Below, piece after piece: positions 25,741-37,588 of a stretch of DNA of 64,000 nucleotides; position 1 is the first letter of the stretch; every line of letters starts with the position of its first letter. The notes beneath the pieces were generated by a model that saw only the letters and a list, made by a program, of their open reading frames with translations, had not been told where the DNA came from and did not search any database. The stretch is from NCBI RefSeq assembly GCF_014656135.1, contig NZ_BNBV01000002.1, positions 186,001 to 250,000 of the forward strand. The letters are read 5' to 3'. This DNA is from Streptomyces thermodiastaticus (GTDB taxonomy: Bacteria > Actinomycetota > Actinomycetes > Streptomycetales > Streptomycetaceae). The position numbers and the translations under genes were made by a program.

Positions 25741-25754
25741 TGGGAGCGCTCCCA
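25741..25754. promoter_or_regulatory. CebR operator (cellulose/cellobiose regulon)
   Basis: TGGGAGCGCTCCCA is a perfect 14-bp palindrome identical to the CebR box that controls cellulase genes in Streptomyces. It lies 66 bp before the GH12 start. Cellobiose or cellotriose releases CebR. The rest of the 396-bp intergenic stretch 25425-25820 holds no gene that I can see. Confidence 0.9.
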
Positions 25755-25820
25755 AGCATTGGGTGCGCGCCAGGAGTGCCCCACTCCCCCCACAGTCGTT
25801 CCTTCGTCGAAGAGGTCCCC

Positions 25821-26627
25821 ATGCGACCGCTGTCCCACCGGATCGACACCGCCCGCGGGCTGCTCGGTGCCCTGCTCGCGGCGTTCGCCCTGGTCGCCGC
25901 CGTCACAGTGGCCGCCCCGCCGGCCCGGGCCGGCACCGAGATCTGCGACGCCTTCGGCTGGACCACGATCCAGGGCCGCTACGTCGTCCAGAACAACCGC
26001 TGGGGCACCGACGCCGCCCAGTGCGTCACCGTCACAAACTCCGGTTTCCGGGTCAGCCGGGCCGACGGGTCGGTGCCCACCGACGGTGCCCCGAAGGCGT
26101 ACCCGTCCGTCTACTACGGCTGCCACTACGGCAACTGCTCACCGGGCACGGTGCTTCCGGCCCGGCTCGGCTCCGTCTCCGGCGCGCCGACCGGCATCTC
26201 CTACAGCTACGTGGGTGACGCGGTCTACGACGCCGCCTACGACATCTGGCTGGACCCCACGCCCCGCACCGACGGCGTGAACCGGACCGAGATCATGATC
26301 TGGTTCAACAAGGCCGGGCCGGTCCAGCCGGTCGGCTCGCAGACCGGCACGGCCACGGTGGCCGGCCGCACCTGGCAGGTGTGGACCGGCAACAACGGCG
26401 CCAACGACGTCCTGTCGTTCGTCGCTCCCTCGGCGATCGGCAGCTGGAGCTTCGACGTCATGGACTTCGTCCGCCAGGCGGTCTCCCGGGGAATGGCCGG
26501 GAACGACTGGTATCTGACGAGCGTGCAGGCGGGCTTCGAGCCCTGGCAGAACGGCGCCGGGCTCGCCGTGACGTCGTTCTCCTCCGAGGTGCGCACCGGC
26601 GGCACGGCCGCGCGCGGAACGGCCTGA
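25821..26627 (+). CDS. Secreted endo-beta-1,4-glucanase, glycoside hydrolase family 12
   Basis: 268 aa; ATG 25821 with AGAGGT upstream. Signal peptide with hydrophobic core LLGALLAAFALVAAVTVA and cleavage after ARA (about residue 37). The mature protein is one GH12 beta-jelly-roll. The nucleophile Glu lies in NRTEIMIWFN and the acid/base Glu in SVQAGFEPWQNG; WTTIQGRYVVQNNRWG is the usual N-terminal strand. It hydrolyses internal bonds of amorphous cellulose, probably also xyloglucan. Unlike some CelB-type enzymes it has no linker or cellulose-binding module. The CebR box upstream and the LPMO gene downstream mark a cellulose module. Confidence 0.95.
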   Translation: MRPLSHRIDTARGLLGALLAAFALVAAVTVAAPPARAGTEICDAFGWTTIQGRYVVQNNRWGTDAAQCVTVTNSGFRVSRADGSVPTDGAPKAYPSVYYGCHYGNCSPGTVLPARLGSVSGAPTGISYSYVGDAVYDAAYDIWLDPTPRTDGVNRTEIMIWFNKAGPVQPVGSQTGTATVAGRTWQVWTGNNGANDVLSFVAPSAIGSWSFDVMDFVRQAVSRGMAGNDWYLTSVQAGFEPWQNGAGLAVTSFSSEVRTGGTAARGTA

Positions 26628-26807
26628 CGCACGGCAGGGACGTTTCGGCGGGGGCGTTCCGGCACGGACGTACGGCATGGACGTCCGGACGGACGACGCC
26701 CCGCGGACGCCGGACGGCGCGCATCCCGCACCGGACGCGGCGCCCGCCGGACGGCACCTGTACCGCACCGCACACGTACCGGCTCCGACAGCAGAAAGGA
26801 CCGTGCT

Positions 26808-27893
26808 GTGACACGACGCAGCAGACTCATGTCGGTGGCGGCGGCGTTCGCCACCTTTCTGACGGCCCTGGGCCTGACCTTCCTCGGTCAGGGCCGTGCC
26901 GAGGCGCACGGGGTGGCGATGCTGCCCGGTTCGCGCACCTACCTGTGCTACCTGGACGCCCGTACCGCCACCGGCAGCCTGGACCCGACCAACCCCGCCT
27001 GCCGGGACGCCCTGGCGAAGAGCGGCGCCACCGCTCTGTACAACTGGTTCGCGGTGCTCGACTCCAACGCCGGTGGCCGCGGCCCGGGTTATGTGCCCGA
27101 CGGCACCCTGTGCAGCGCGGGCGACCGCTCCCCGTACGACTTCTCCGCCTACAACGCCGCCCGCGACGACTGGCCGCGCACCCACCTGACCTCCGGCGGC
27201 ACGCTGCAGGTGCAGTACAGCAACTGGGCGGCGCACCCGGGTGACTTCCGGGTCTACCTGACCAAGCCGGGCTGGTCGCCGACGTCCCCGCTGCGCTGGG
27301 ACGACCTGGAGCTGATCCAGACGGTGACCGACCCTCCGCAGACCGGTTCGCCGGGCACCGAGGGCGGTCACTACTACTGGAACCTGACGCTGCCCTCCGG
27401 CCGCTCCGGTGACGCGCTGATCTTCATCCAGTGGGTCCGCTCGGACAGCCAGGAGAACTTCTTCTCCTGCTCCGACGTCGTCTTCGACGGCGGCCACGGC
27501 GAGGTGACCGGCATCCGCGGCTCCGGCTCGCAGACGCCCAGCCCGGAGCCGACCCCGACGCCCACGCCGACGGACCCGCAGGCCGGTTCGTGCATGGCCG
27601 CGTACACCGTGGAGAACTCCTGGACCGGCGGGTTCCAGGGCTCCGTCGAGGTGATGAACCACTCCACGGCTCCGCTGAAGAACTGGACCGTGTCCTGGCA
27701 GCCGGGCACCGGCACGAAGATCAACAGTCTCTGGAACGGCACGCTGTCCACGGCCGACGACGGCACGGTCACGGTGAGGAGCGTGGACCACAACGCGGTG
27801 GTGCCCGCCGACGGCAGTGTGACGTTCGGGTTCACCGCCTCGTCCACGGGCAACGACTACCCGGTGGGTTCGGTCACCTGCACCGCGGGCTGA
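26808..27893 (+). CDS. Secreted AA10 lytic polysaccharide monooxygenase with CBM2
   Basis: 361 aa; GTG 26808, AAAGGA upstream. The signal peptide is cut after AEA so that His34 (HGVAMLPGSR) becomes the N-terminus of the copper histidine brace. The AA10 core (34-230) contains WAAHPGDFRVYLTKPGW (second brace His region) and SDSQENFFSCSDVVFDGG. A Pro/Thr linker (PTPTPTPTDP) joins a C-terminal CBM2 (about 262-361) with exposed Trp in ENSWTGGFQG and NWTVSWQPG. It should oxidatively cleave crystalline cellulose, with electrons from an external donor. It resembles CelS2 of S. coelicolor, which also lies next to a GH12 gene. No CebR box of its own is seen in the 180-bp gap. Confidence 0.95.
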   Translation: MTRRSRLMSVAAAFATFLTALGLTFLGQGRAEAHGVAMLPGSRTYLCYLDARTATGSLDPTNPACRDALAKSGATALYNWFAVLDSNAGGRGPGYVPDGTLCSAGDRSPYDFSAYNAARDDWPRTHLTSGGTLQVQYSNWAAHPGDFRVYLTKPGWSPTSPLRWDDLELIQTVTDPPQTGSPGTEGGHYYWNLTLPSGRSGDALIFIQWVRSDSQENFFSCSDVVFDGGHGEVTGIRGSGSQTPSPEPTPTPTPTDPQAGSCMAAYTVENSWTGGFQGSVEVMNHSTAPLKNWTVSWQPGTGTKINSLWNGTLSTADDGTVTVRSVDHNAVVPADGSVTFGFTASSTGNDYPVGSVTCTAG

Positions 27894-27918
27894 CATCCCC
27901 TCAGCGGTGACCGCCCAG

Positions 27919-27963
27919 GTGTGCCGTGCCGTCCCGTCAGCCCGGCGGGGCGGCACGGCACAC
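27919..27963. terminator. Bidirectional terminator
   Basis: A 13-bp perfect stem (GTGTGCCGTGCCG with CGGCACGGCACAC) and a 19-nt loop between the convergent LPMO and radical SAM genes. Confidence 0.75.
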
Positions 27964-27986
27964 GCGCACGGCGGATGCCCGCGGGC

Positions 27987-30856
<2,870 letters not shown>

Positions 30857-30968
30857 CCGGCACGGTCGCCCGTCGGCGAGGTCCCAGGACCGGGTGTCAC
30901 CGGGGGTCCGGCGGGCGCGCGGCGCCGGGAGGCGAGTCCGTAGGATCCGTCTCCGGCCGGACACCCCA

Positions 30969-31593
30969 GTGCAGGAGCACCGCACGCCCCGTGCCGGGCT
31001 GACCGTCGAGCGGATCGTCGCGGCGGCGGCCGAACTCGCCGACGAGCAAGGCTTCGAGAACGTCACCGTCTCCGGTGTGGCCCGCCGCTTAGGTGATGGA
31101 CGCCAGCCTCTACTCGCACATCAAGAACCTGCGGGAACTGCGCACCCGTCTCGCGTTGTTCGCCGGGGCGGAGATGATCGAGCGGATCGCGGACGCGGTG
31201 GCGGGGCGGGCCGGGAAGGACGCGCCGGCCGCGTTCGCGGGCGCCTACCGGGAGTACGCCCTCCGGCATCCGGGGCGGTACGCGGCCACACAGACACGTG
31301 TCGCCCCCTCCCTCGCCGCCGGCTCCCCCGCACTGCGGCGCACCGCCGCGATCACCTACGGCATGCTGCGCGCCTACGGCCTTCAGGAGCCCGACCTCAC
31401 CGACGCCGTGCGTCTGCTGCGCAGCACCTTCCACGGCTACTGCGCCCTGGAGGCCGCCGGCGGCTTCGCCGCGCCCCGCGATGTGCGGGCGTCCTGGGAC
31501 AAGGCGGTCGAGGCGCTGCACATCACCCTGCTGAACTGGCCGCGCGAGAACTCCCGCGGCACCCCCTGCGAGGACACCGCCGGGCGCCCGTGA
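30969..31593 (+). pseudogene. TetR-family regulator interrupted by a frameshift
   Basis: GTG 30969 opens a TetR helix-turn-helix (LTVERIVAAAAELADEQGFE, VTVSGVARRLG) that breaks at about 31089-31095. The continuation MDASLYSHIKNLRELRTRLA, the rest of the HTH and the WHG-type ligand domain (to 31593) is in another frame. A stop codon (31090-31092) precedes the second frame. The junction reads CGC CGC TTA GGT G ATG: a rare TTA codon sits exactly at the break. Joined, the product would be about 207 aa, normal for TetR. It is either a pseudogene, a sequencing error or, less likely, recoding. The second part alone lacks a usable HTH. Confidence 0.75.
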
Positions 31594-31760
31594 GCCGCCG
31601 TCGGCCGGCACCGCTGCCGGGGCCGGTCCGGCCGCTCCGGGCGGGTGTGAAGGGGCGGAAACAGCGGTACGAACGGTGAGAGGGAGACCCGTTCCACACG
31701 GTGGCCTCGTCGCACCGGGCGGTGGACGCCCGGTGTCGCCTCGGGGGGAGGGAGCGCCTG

Positions 31761-33167
31761 TTGTCCTCGCAGCAGCTCGGAAGCGGCCCCCTGCACGCCG
31801 CGGGCCCCGGCCCGCATCCCGAGCCGGCGGGACCGGGCGGCAGCACTCCGGCCCCCTCGCCTCCGGCGCGTTTCGTCGGCTGGCTGGGCGGCCTGGGCGG
31901 TGCGGCCGCCGGGTACGGGATGTTCCAGTTCCTGTTCGAGGTGCTGCCGGACTCGTTGAGCGGGCAGCTCGCGAAGTATCTGATCGCGGGCGTCAGCGGG
32001 CTGGGGACGGCGGCGGCGGGCTGGCTGGCCGCCGCGCTGCTGCGGGCCCGCGCCGGCCGTCCGGCGTACGGCACCGTATCCGGCTCCGCCCCCGCGCCGG
32101 CCGTGCCGGCCGCTCTGCCGCAGGTGTGCCACGACGCCTACGGCGCGCTCGCCGAGCAGGTGACGGTGGTCGACGACCCGGAGCTGGGGCGGCTCACCGG
32201 CTGGGCGCACTCGCTGGGCGAGACCGTCCCGCCCCGGCCCACCCCCGTCGGCACCGCCTACGGCCTGCACATCGTGCTCGACCTCGGTGTGCCCGACGGC
32301 CGGCTGCGCGCCGGTGACCTGGTCGACACCCTGTGGCGGCTGCGGCTGCCCGACGGCGGCTGGTCGGCGCGTTCCCAGGGGCTGCAGGCCCGTCCCGAGA
32401 TCACCGCGCTGGTGCTGGGCGCGCTGGCCCGGGCGGGCGTGTCCGAGGACCGGCTCGCGCCGGAAGTGGCCCGTTGCGTGGCCGGGTTCACCTTGGACCA
32501 GGATCCGGCGGGGTGGGCGTCGGTGCATGTGGTGACGACGGTGCTGCGCGGGCTGCTGCGTGCCGCGCCCGGTTCCGCGCTGCTGCCCGAGCTGCGCGAG
32601 GCGGTGGTGGACGGCGCGCTCGACGATCCGGGCCGGGACCATCTGCGCTGCTGGGGCTACCGGCTGCGGGCGCCGTACGGGCCGCCGTCGCCGGTGCACA
32701 CCGCGCAGGCGGTGGTCGCCCTGGACCGGGCCGGGCGCGTGCTCGGGGAGAACGCGGCGGCACGGGCGGCGCGCGAGGACGGCGTGCGCTGGCTGCTGGC
32801 CTGCCCGGAGCCGCGTCACGACGTGTGCGGGGACCTGGCGCACCTGCGTGAGGAGGTGCGCCGTCCCCGCGCCGACGACCCCACGCGTCACGAGGTGCTG
32901 TACGTGCGGCACTTCACGGCCGCCTGGGTGGTCCGGGCGCTGTTGACGCCGACCGCCGGTCAGGTGGCCCGCGCCGACGGGCTGGAGGCGGCCTGGCGGG
33001 AGCGGCTGGCCGGTGCCGTGGCGGCGGTGTGGGCCGGGCAGTCGGGCGGCATCTGGACCTGGGGGCCGGGCGAGCAGGGGGCGCCGCGGCAGCCGCTGTG
33101 GATGACCTATCAGGGCCTTTCGGCGCTGCGGGCGCATGCCGTATCCATGTACCGGCCGGGCCACTGA
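31761..33167 (+). CDS. Membrane-anchored alpha-toroid protein, terpene-cyclase/prenyltransferase-like
   Basis: 468 aa from TTG 31761, which has a superb GGGGGGAGGGAG site 6 nt upstream; GTG 31701 is an alternative with a poorer site. After a Pro/Gly-rich head, two hydrophobic segments (about 35-90, VGWLGGLGGAAAGYGMFQFL and YLIAGVSGLGTAAAGWLAAA) suggest membrane anchoring. The rest forms paired helices with toroid-type repeats: LWRLRLPDGGWSARSQG, HLRCWGYRLRAPYGPPSPVH and AAVWAGQSGGIWTWGPGEQG, which recall the QW motifs of squalene-hopene cyclases. No DXDD or DDXXD acid motif is seen, so catalysis is doubtful. It is followed 72 bp on by a cupin-like gene. Confidence 0.78.
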   Translation: MSSQQLGSGPLHAAGPGPHPEPAGPGGSTPAPSPPARFVGWLGGLGGAAAGYGMFQFLFEVLPDSLSGQLAKYLIAGVSGLGTAAAGWLAAALLRARAGRPAYGTVSGSAPAPAVPAALPQVCHDAYGALAEQVTVVDDPELGRLTGWAHSLGETVPPRPTPVGTAYGLHIVLDLGVPDGRLRAGDLVDTLWRLRLPDGGWSARSQGLQARPEITALVLGALARAGVSEDRLAPEVARCVAGFTLDQDPAGWASVHVVTTVLRGLLRAAPGSALLPELREAVVDGALDDPGRDHLRCWGYRLRAPYGPPSPVHTAQAVVALDRAGRVLGENAAARAAREDGVRWLLACPEPRHDVCGDLAHLREEVRRPRADDPTRHEVLYVRHFTAAWVVRALLTPTAGQVARADGLEAAWRERLAGAVAAVWAGQSGGIWTWGPGEQGAPRQPLWMTYQGLSALRAHAVSMYRPGH

Positions 33168-33239
33168 CCGGGCCGGTCCCCGCCGCCGGGCGGCCGGTGA
33201 AGCGGCGGGCGGGCCGGGAGCGAGGCGGAGGGGGCGGTG

Positions 33240-34007
33240 ATGGACGGCCGGCAGGTGCCGGCGGCCAGAGGGCTGCTGACGAGGTCACTGGACGGCCCGC
33301 TGTCCGAGACGGAGCGGGTGGCCGCGGCACGCTCGGTGGTCGTCGCGCTGGGGGCGCGAAAGCGGCTGCGGGACCTGGTCGCGGAGCTGGCCGCGGGCGG
33401 GCAGGACGCGGAGGAGTGTGCGCGGCTGTCGTACCGGCATGTGCTCGGTTTCGACAAGCTGCTGCTGCTCCGGGACGGCACCCGGCACATGCTGCGGGCC
33501 CATGTGTGGCACCCCGGCGCGCGCGACGCGGGCGCGGAGGACGTGCACAACCACCGGTGTGCGCTGGCCTCGTACGTGGTGTGCGGGCGGCTGTCGATGG
33601 AGGTGTACGAGCACGAGCCCTGCGCGCCGGACGAACCGGGCGCCACCCCCGAGCCGGACGACGGTGTGATCCGCGCGGTCCGGTACCGGGAGTCGCTGGG
33701 GCCGGGCCCGGCGGCGCAGTGGCGGCTGGAGCCCGTGGGCCGGGCGCGGCTGCGGCTGGCCCACACGGGACGGTACGCGGCGGGCAGCGACTACGGCCTG
33801 CCCGCGCGCACGCTGCACCGGGCGTGGTGCGACACGGCCGCGCCGACGGTGACGCTGTTCCTGGAGACGGGCGCCGGACGGCGGTCCCACACCGACGTCT
33901 TCACGACGGCGGGCCCGCACCCGCGGTCGGTGCCGAAGGTGCCGCTCGGCGTCCCGGAGTACCTGGCGGCGCTGGACTCGCTCGCGCGGCTGCTCAGCGG
34001 AGCCTGA
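33240..34007 (+). CDS. Cupin-like protein of unknown function
   Basis: 255 aa; ATG 33240 (GTG 33237 is adjacent) after GGAGGGGG. Residues about 80-220 look like a single cupin barrel: LRAHVWHPGARDAGAEDVHN, HNHRCALASYVVCGRLSMEV then YEHEP, and PARTLHRAWCDTAAPTVTLF. HNH, E and the later H could bind a metal, as in cysteine dioxygenase-type cupins. No substrate can be inferred. It follows the toroid gene in the same direction and overlaps the convergent NUDIX gene by 14 bp at the 3' ends. Confidence 0.75.
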   Translation: MDGRQVPAARGLLTRSLDGPLSETERVAAARSVVVALGARKRLRDLVAELAAGGQDAEECARLSYRHVLGFDKLLLLRDGTRHMLRAHVWHPGARDAGAEDVHNHRCALASYVVCGRLSMEVYEHEPCAPDEPGATPEPDDGVIRAVRYRESLGPGPAAQWRLEPVGRARLRLAHTGRYAAGSDYGLPARTLHRAWCDTAAPTVTLFLETGAGRRSHTDVFTTAGPHPRSVPKVPLGVPEYLAALDSLARLLSGA

Positions 34008-34500
34008 GCGCGGGGTTCGTCCGCCCGGAACGGTCGGCGTGCCCGAGCCGGACGGCCCGCGTCTCCTGCTCGGTGCCGCAGGCCCGCAGCGCCTGCCGGA
34101 CGACGTCCAGGTTGTAGGCGTCGATGTCCACCAAGGTCAGCTCGGAGGGGGCCAGCCAGGCGTAGGCCTGGTCCGGTTCGGGGAGGTGGACCGACCGGGT
34201 CAGCGGGCGGACCAGGAAGTTGTCCTGGAAGTTCTTGATCTCGTGGCCGCGGTAGTCGCTGACGAAGGAGGACTCGCCGACCTTGCGGACGACCTCGCCG
34301 AGCAGCCCGGTCTCTTCCTTCAGCTCGCGCAGGGCGCCGTCCGCGGGCAGTTCCCCCGCCTCCAGCTTGCCGCACGGCACGCCCCACACCCGCGGCAGGA
34401 ACCGCTCGCGTGCACTGCGGCGCACCAGGAGCACCCGGCCTCGCTCGTCCCGTACCACGGCGGCGGCCAGCCGCTTCACGCCGGGGATCTCCATGTCCAT
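33994..34500 (-). CDS. NUDIX hydrolase
   Basis: 168 aa; ATG 34500 with GAGGGAG upstream. The Nudix box GKLEAGELPADGALRELKEE followed by TGL fits GX5EX7REUXEEXGU exactly, giving the Mg-binding Glu cluster. It is preceded by the usual strand LAAAVVRDERGRVLLVRRS. Such enzymes hydrolyse nucleoside diphosphates linked to another group; the substrate is not predictable. Its 3' end overlaps the cupin-like gene on the other strand. Confidence 0.92.
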   Translation of the reverse strand: MDMEIPGVKRLAAAVVRDERGRVLLVRRSARERFLPRVWGVPCGKLEAGELPADGALRELKEETGLLGEVVRKVGESSFVSDYRGHEIKNFQDNFLVRPLTRSVHLPEPDQAYAWLAPSELTLVDIDAYNLDVVRQALRACGTEQETRAVRLGHADRSGRTNPALRLR

Positions 34501-34739
34501 GGCTCCCTCGGTTCCTCGCCGGTGATGGGTCAGGGTGTCTGGTACCCCGGGGAGTCGGTCACGCTACCAGGGCCTGCCGCCACGTTCCGTACCCTTTGCG
34601 CGGTACGTCTGATTCCGGGCAGCTGAGGGCCGCGTTCCGGGCTGGGCCTCCGTCCGGGGCGGGTGTGCGGCCCGCTGCCGCCGGCCGACCGGTCCGTCCC
34701 GGCGGACGGGCACCCCGCGCGGGCGGCTACGGTCGTCGC

Positions 34740-35678
34740 ATGACCAGCGACACCTCCCCCACGTTCGCCGAGGCGCTCGCCGCCGGGACGCTGGTGCTCG
34801 ACGGCGGCCTGTCCAACCAGCTGGAGGCGGCCGGGCACGACCTGGGCGACGCGTTGTGGTCGGCGCGGCTGCTGGCGGACCGGCCCGAGGCGCTCACCGA
34901 GGCCCATCTGGCCTACCTCGAAGCGGGCGCCGACGTGGTGATCACGGCCAGCTACCAGGCCACGTTCGAGGGGTTCGCGCGGCGCGGGACCGGCCGGGAG
35001 GAGGCCGCCGCGCTGCTGGCGTCGAGCGTGGCACGGGCGCGGGAAGCGGTGGCACTGGCGCGGGCGCGGGGTGTCCGCCGGCCGCTGTGGGTGGCCGCGT
35101 CGGCCGGGCCCTACGGTGCGATGCTCGCGGACGGCTCGGAGTACCGGGGGCGGTACGGGCTCACCGTGGCGGAGCTGGAGCAATTCCACCGGCCTCGCCT
35201 GGAGGTGCTGGCCGCGGCCCGGCCCGATGTGCTGGCGCTGGAGACCGTCCCGGACACCGACGAGGCGGCGGCGCTGCTGCGCGCGGTGCGCGGGCTGGGC
35301 GTGCCGGCCTGGCTGTCGTACACGATCGACGGTGCTCACACCCGCGCCGGACAGCCGCTGCGGGAGGCGTTCGCCCTGGCGGCCGACGTCCCCGAGGTGA
35401 TCGCGGTAGGCGTCAACTGCTGCGCGCCGCGGGACGCGGAGGCCGCCGTGGCGACGGCCGCCCGCGTCACCGGCAAACCGGTCGTCGTCTACCCGAACAG
35501 CGGTGAGTCCTGGGACGCCCGCACCGGCTCCTGGAGCGGCCGGCCCGCCTTCGCCGCGGATCAGGTCGCGCGCTGGCACGCCGCGGGGGCCCGCCTGATC
35601 GGCGGCTGCTGCCGCGTGGGGCCGGACGTGATCGCGCACATCGCACGCATCCTTCAGGGGGCACGGGGCTGCTCCTGA
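34740..35678 (+). CDS. mmuM: Homocysteine S-methyltransferase
   Basis: 312 aa; ATG 34740. Pfam S-methyl_trans TIM barrel: LVLDGGLSNQLEAAGHDLGD at the N-terminus, ADVVITASYQATFEGFARRG, and the zinc ligands in VGVNCCAP (one Cys) and IGGCCR (two Cys). The product should transfer a methyl from S-methylmethionine or SAM to homocysteine, making methionine. The length is normal for MmuM. No S-methylmethionine permease is adjacent. The last codons form one arm of a strong terminator. Confidence 0.93.
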   Translation: MTSDTSPTFAEALAAGTLVLDGGLSNQLEAAGHDLGDALWSARLLADRPEALTEAHLAYLEAGADVVITASYQATFEGFARRGTGREEAAALLASSVARAREAVALARARGVRRPLWVAASAGPYGAMLADGSEYRGRYGLTVAELEQFHRPRLEVLAAARPDVLALETVPDTDEAAALLRAVRGLGVPAWLSYTIDGAHTRAGQPLREAFALAADVPEVIAVGVNCCAPRDAEAAVATAARVTGKPVVVYPNSGESWDARTGSWSGRPAFAADQVARWHAAGARLIGGCCRVGPDVIAHIARILQGARGCS

Positions 35679-35699
35679 GCAGCCCCGTGCCCCCTGAGG
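35652..35699 (+). terminator. 23-bp hairpin that includes the mmuM stop codon
   Basis: Arms 35652-35674 and 35677-35699 pair over 23 positions (one G-U), leaving a 2-nt turn; the central 20 bp are perfect. The stop TGA (35676-35678) lies at the apex, so terminating ribosomes must open the left arm. Confidence 0.8.
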
Positions 35700-35752
35700 A
35701 GAGAACGACGGGCGGTTCCCAGGGGCGGGAGCCGGCGCGTGGCCGGACGTGG

Positions 35753-37369
35753 TCAGGCTCCGCGCACCCCGGTGGAGCGGCTCAGACGGCGGATCACGGC
35801 GCGCAGTTCCGCCGCCCTGGGCGCGGGCGTGCCCTCGGGTGCGCCGCCGTCCGGACCGGTCGCCGTGCCGGGGCGCGAGGTTCCGCCGGGCGCTGCGGAC
35901 GCCGCGGAGCGCGCCGTCCACAGGGCGAGTTCCGCGTCCCGCGGCCCGTGCACGGTGTGCGGGGGACCGTCGCCGAAGACATGGACCGGGTGCGTGTCGT
36001 CCCAGGCCTCCCAGCCGGGGTCGCCCTCGGTGGCGAAGCGGACCCAGGCGGCGTGCATCCGGTCGGCGAGCTGCTGCGGGGCGCCCTCGCCGGCGAGTTT
36101 CCGGGACTCGGGGACGTCACCCGTGTCGAAGACGAAGCCGAGTTCGAGGGCGTGGCAGGCGCCTAGGCCGGGCAGCCGGGACGGCCAGGCGAACTCGTAG
36201 ACGTACGAGCTGCCGGGGCGGGCGTCGGCCAGGCGGTGCAGGGGGCGGCGCAGCAGGTGGTCGGTGACCATCTGGCCGACGATGTCGGCGGCGCCGGCGC
36301 CCGGCCGCAGGGACCGGTAGCCGCGGACCACCTCGGGCCCGCAGCGGCAGCGGGCCATCGCGCCGGCGAGGGCGACGGGGCCGAGCCGGTCGACGTGGTC
36401 GAGGAGACCTCCGGGCACCAGCCACAGCCGGTGCTCGTCACGGGTCCAGCCCATCAGCAGGTCGGCGCCGCGGGCCGCGTCCCCGTCCACCAGGGCCTGC
36501 AGCGGGTCGCGGGGCACGAGGTCGCCGTCGGCGACGATGCCGAAGGCGGGGCCGCCGAGCACCGGGCCGCTGAGCCGGCCCACCTCGGCCTGGGTGCGCA
36601 GCAGCAGGTCCCGGTCGACGGCGGCGAACGCCTCCGCGGTGGCGGGCACCTTCAGCCGGGCGGCCATCCGGCGCACCATGCGCCGCACCTTGCCCCGGTC
36701 GAGGACCTCGGGCGGCCCGCTCTGCAGCACGGCCCGCCGGAACAGTCCCTGGGCCTGCGGGGCGGCGATCAGGGCGCCGACGCTGATGGCGCCGGCGGAC
36801 TGCCCGCACAGGGTGACCCGGCCGGGGTCGCCGCCGAAGGCCTCGATCGCCTCGTGCACCCAGCGCAGCGCGGCGAGCTGGTCGCGCAGGCCGGGATTGG
36901 CGGGCGCGTCCGGGAAGAGGCCGTAGCCTTCCACGCCCAGCCGGTAGTTGACGGAGACGAGGACGACGCCGTCGCGGGCGAAGGAGTGGCCGGCGTACAC
37001 CGGGACGGCCGAGGAGCCCCGGGTCAGCGCCCCGCCGTGCAGCCACACCAGGACGGGCAGCCGGGCGCCGGGGCTCGGGTCGGGGGTCCAGACGTTGAGG
37101 TTGAGGCAGTCGTCGCCGGGCACGTCGGGGTCGGACAGGTACCGGGCGAAGGCCTCGGAGTACGGGGGTTTGGGGGCGGTCGGGCCGAAGGCGCCCGCGT
37201 CGCGGACCCCGTCCCAGGGTTCGGGCGGCTGCGGGGGCCGGAACCGGCGGGGGCCGAAGGGCGGTGCGGCGTAGGGGATGCCGCGGAAGGCGGCCACCCC
37301 GTGCTCGTATCTGCCGCGCACCGCCCCGTACGGCGTGCCGACCACGGGATCCGTCCGATCTTCCGCCAT
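35753..37369 (-). CDS. Type B carboxylesterase/lipase
   Basis: 538 aa; ATG 37369 (MAEDRTDPVVGTPYGAVRGR), with an in-frame GTG at 37378 possible. Alpha/beta-hydrolase of the COesterase family: AFRGIPYAAPPFGPRRFRPP, oxyanion hole HGGALTRGSS, nucleophile elbow CGQSAGA near residue 185, DDCLNLNVWTP and the late catalytic His in LGACHALELGFVF. There is no signal peptide, so it is probably cytoplasmic; this differs from many secreted relatives. It hydrolyses carboxylic esters such as p-nitrobenzyl esters; the natural substrate is unknown. It is transcribed alone. Confidence 0.92.
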   Translation of the reverse strand: MAEDRTDPVVGTPYGAVRGRYEHGVAAFRGIPYAAPPFGPRRFRPPQPPEPWDGVRDAGAFGPTAPKPPYSEAFARYLSDPDVPGDDCLNLNVWTPDPSPGARLPVLVWLHGGALTRGSSAVPVYAGHSFARDGVVLVSVNYRLGVEGYGLFPDAPANPGLRDQLAALRWVHEAIEAFGGDPGRVTLCGQSAGAISVGALIAAPQAQGLFRRAVLQSGPPEVLDRGKVRRMVRRMAARLKVPATAEAFAAVDRDLLLRTQAEVGRLSGPVLGGPAFGIVADGDLVPRDPLQALVDGDAARGADLLMGWTRDEHRLWLVPGGLLDHVDRLGPVALAGAMARCRCGPEVVRGYRSLRPGAGAADIVGQMVTDHLLRRPLHRLADARPGSSYVYEFAWPSRLPGLGACHALELGFVFDTGDVPESRKLAGEGAPQQLADRMHAAWVRFATEGDPGWEAWDDTHPVHVFGDGPPHTVHGPRDAELALWTARSAASAAPGGTSRPGTATGPDGGAPEGTPAPRAAELRAVIRRLSRSTGVRGA

Positions 37370-37588
37370 GGATGCCACCAGCCCTTCACCGCGTTCGTGC
37401 ACCATCGCACCCGGTGACACCGGAGCACCACAAGAGGGCCTCGTATTCCGGCACGCACGGCCGCGGCAGGGCCGGGCAGGTGTGCCCCGGTGCGCCCCAG
37501 TCGTCCGTGCGCGGCCCCCGTGCGGTGCTCGGCTGCCGGGCGCCGGCACGGCCCCGGCACGCGGACGGCCGGGACCGTGCGGGGGTGC

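Noticed and set aside
31093..31593. Independent 166-codon gene
   Set aside because: It contains the second half of a TetR protein without the first HTH helices and directly continues the frame of 30969; better read as one broken gene.
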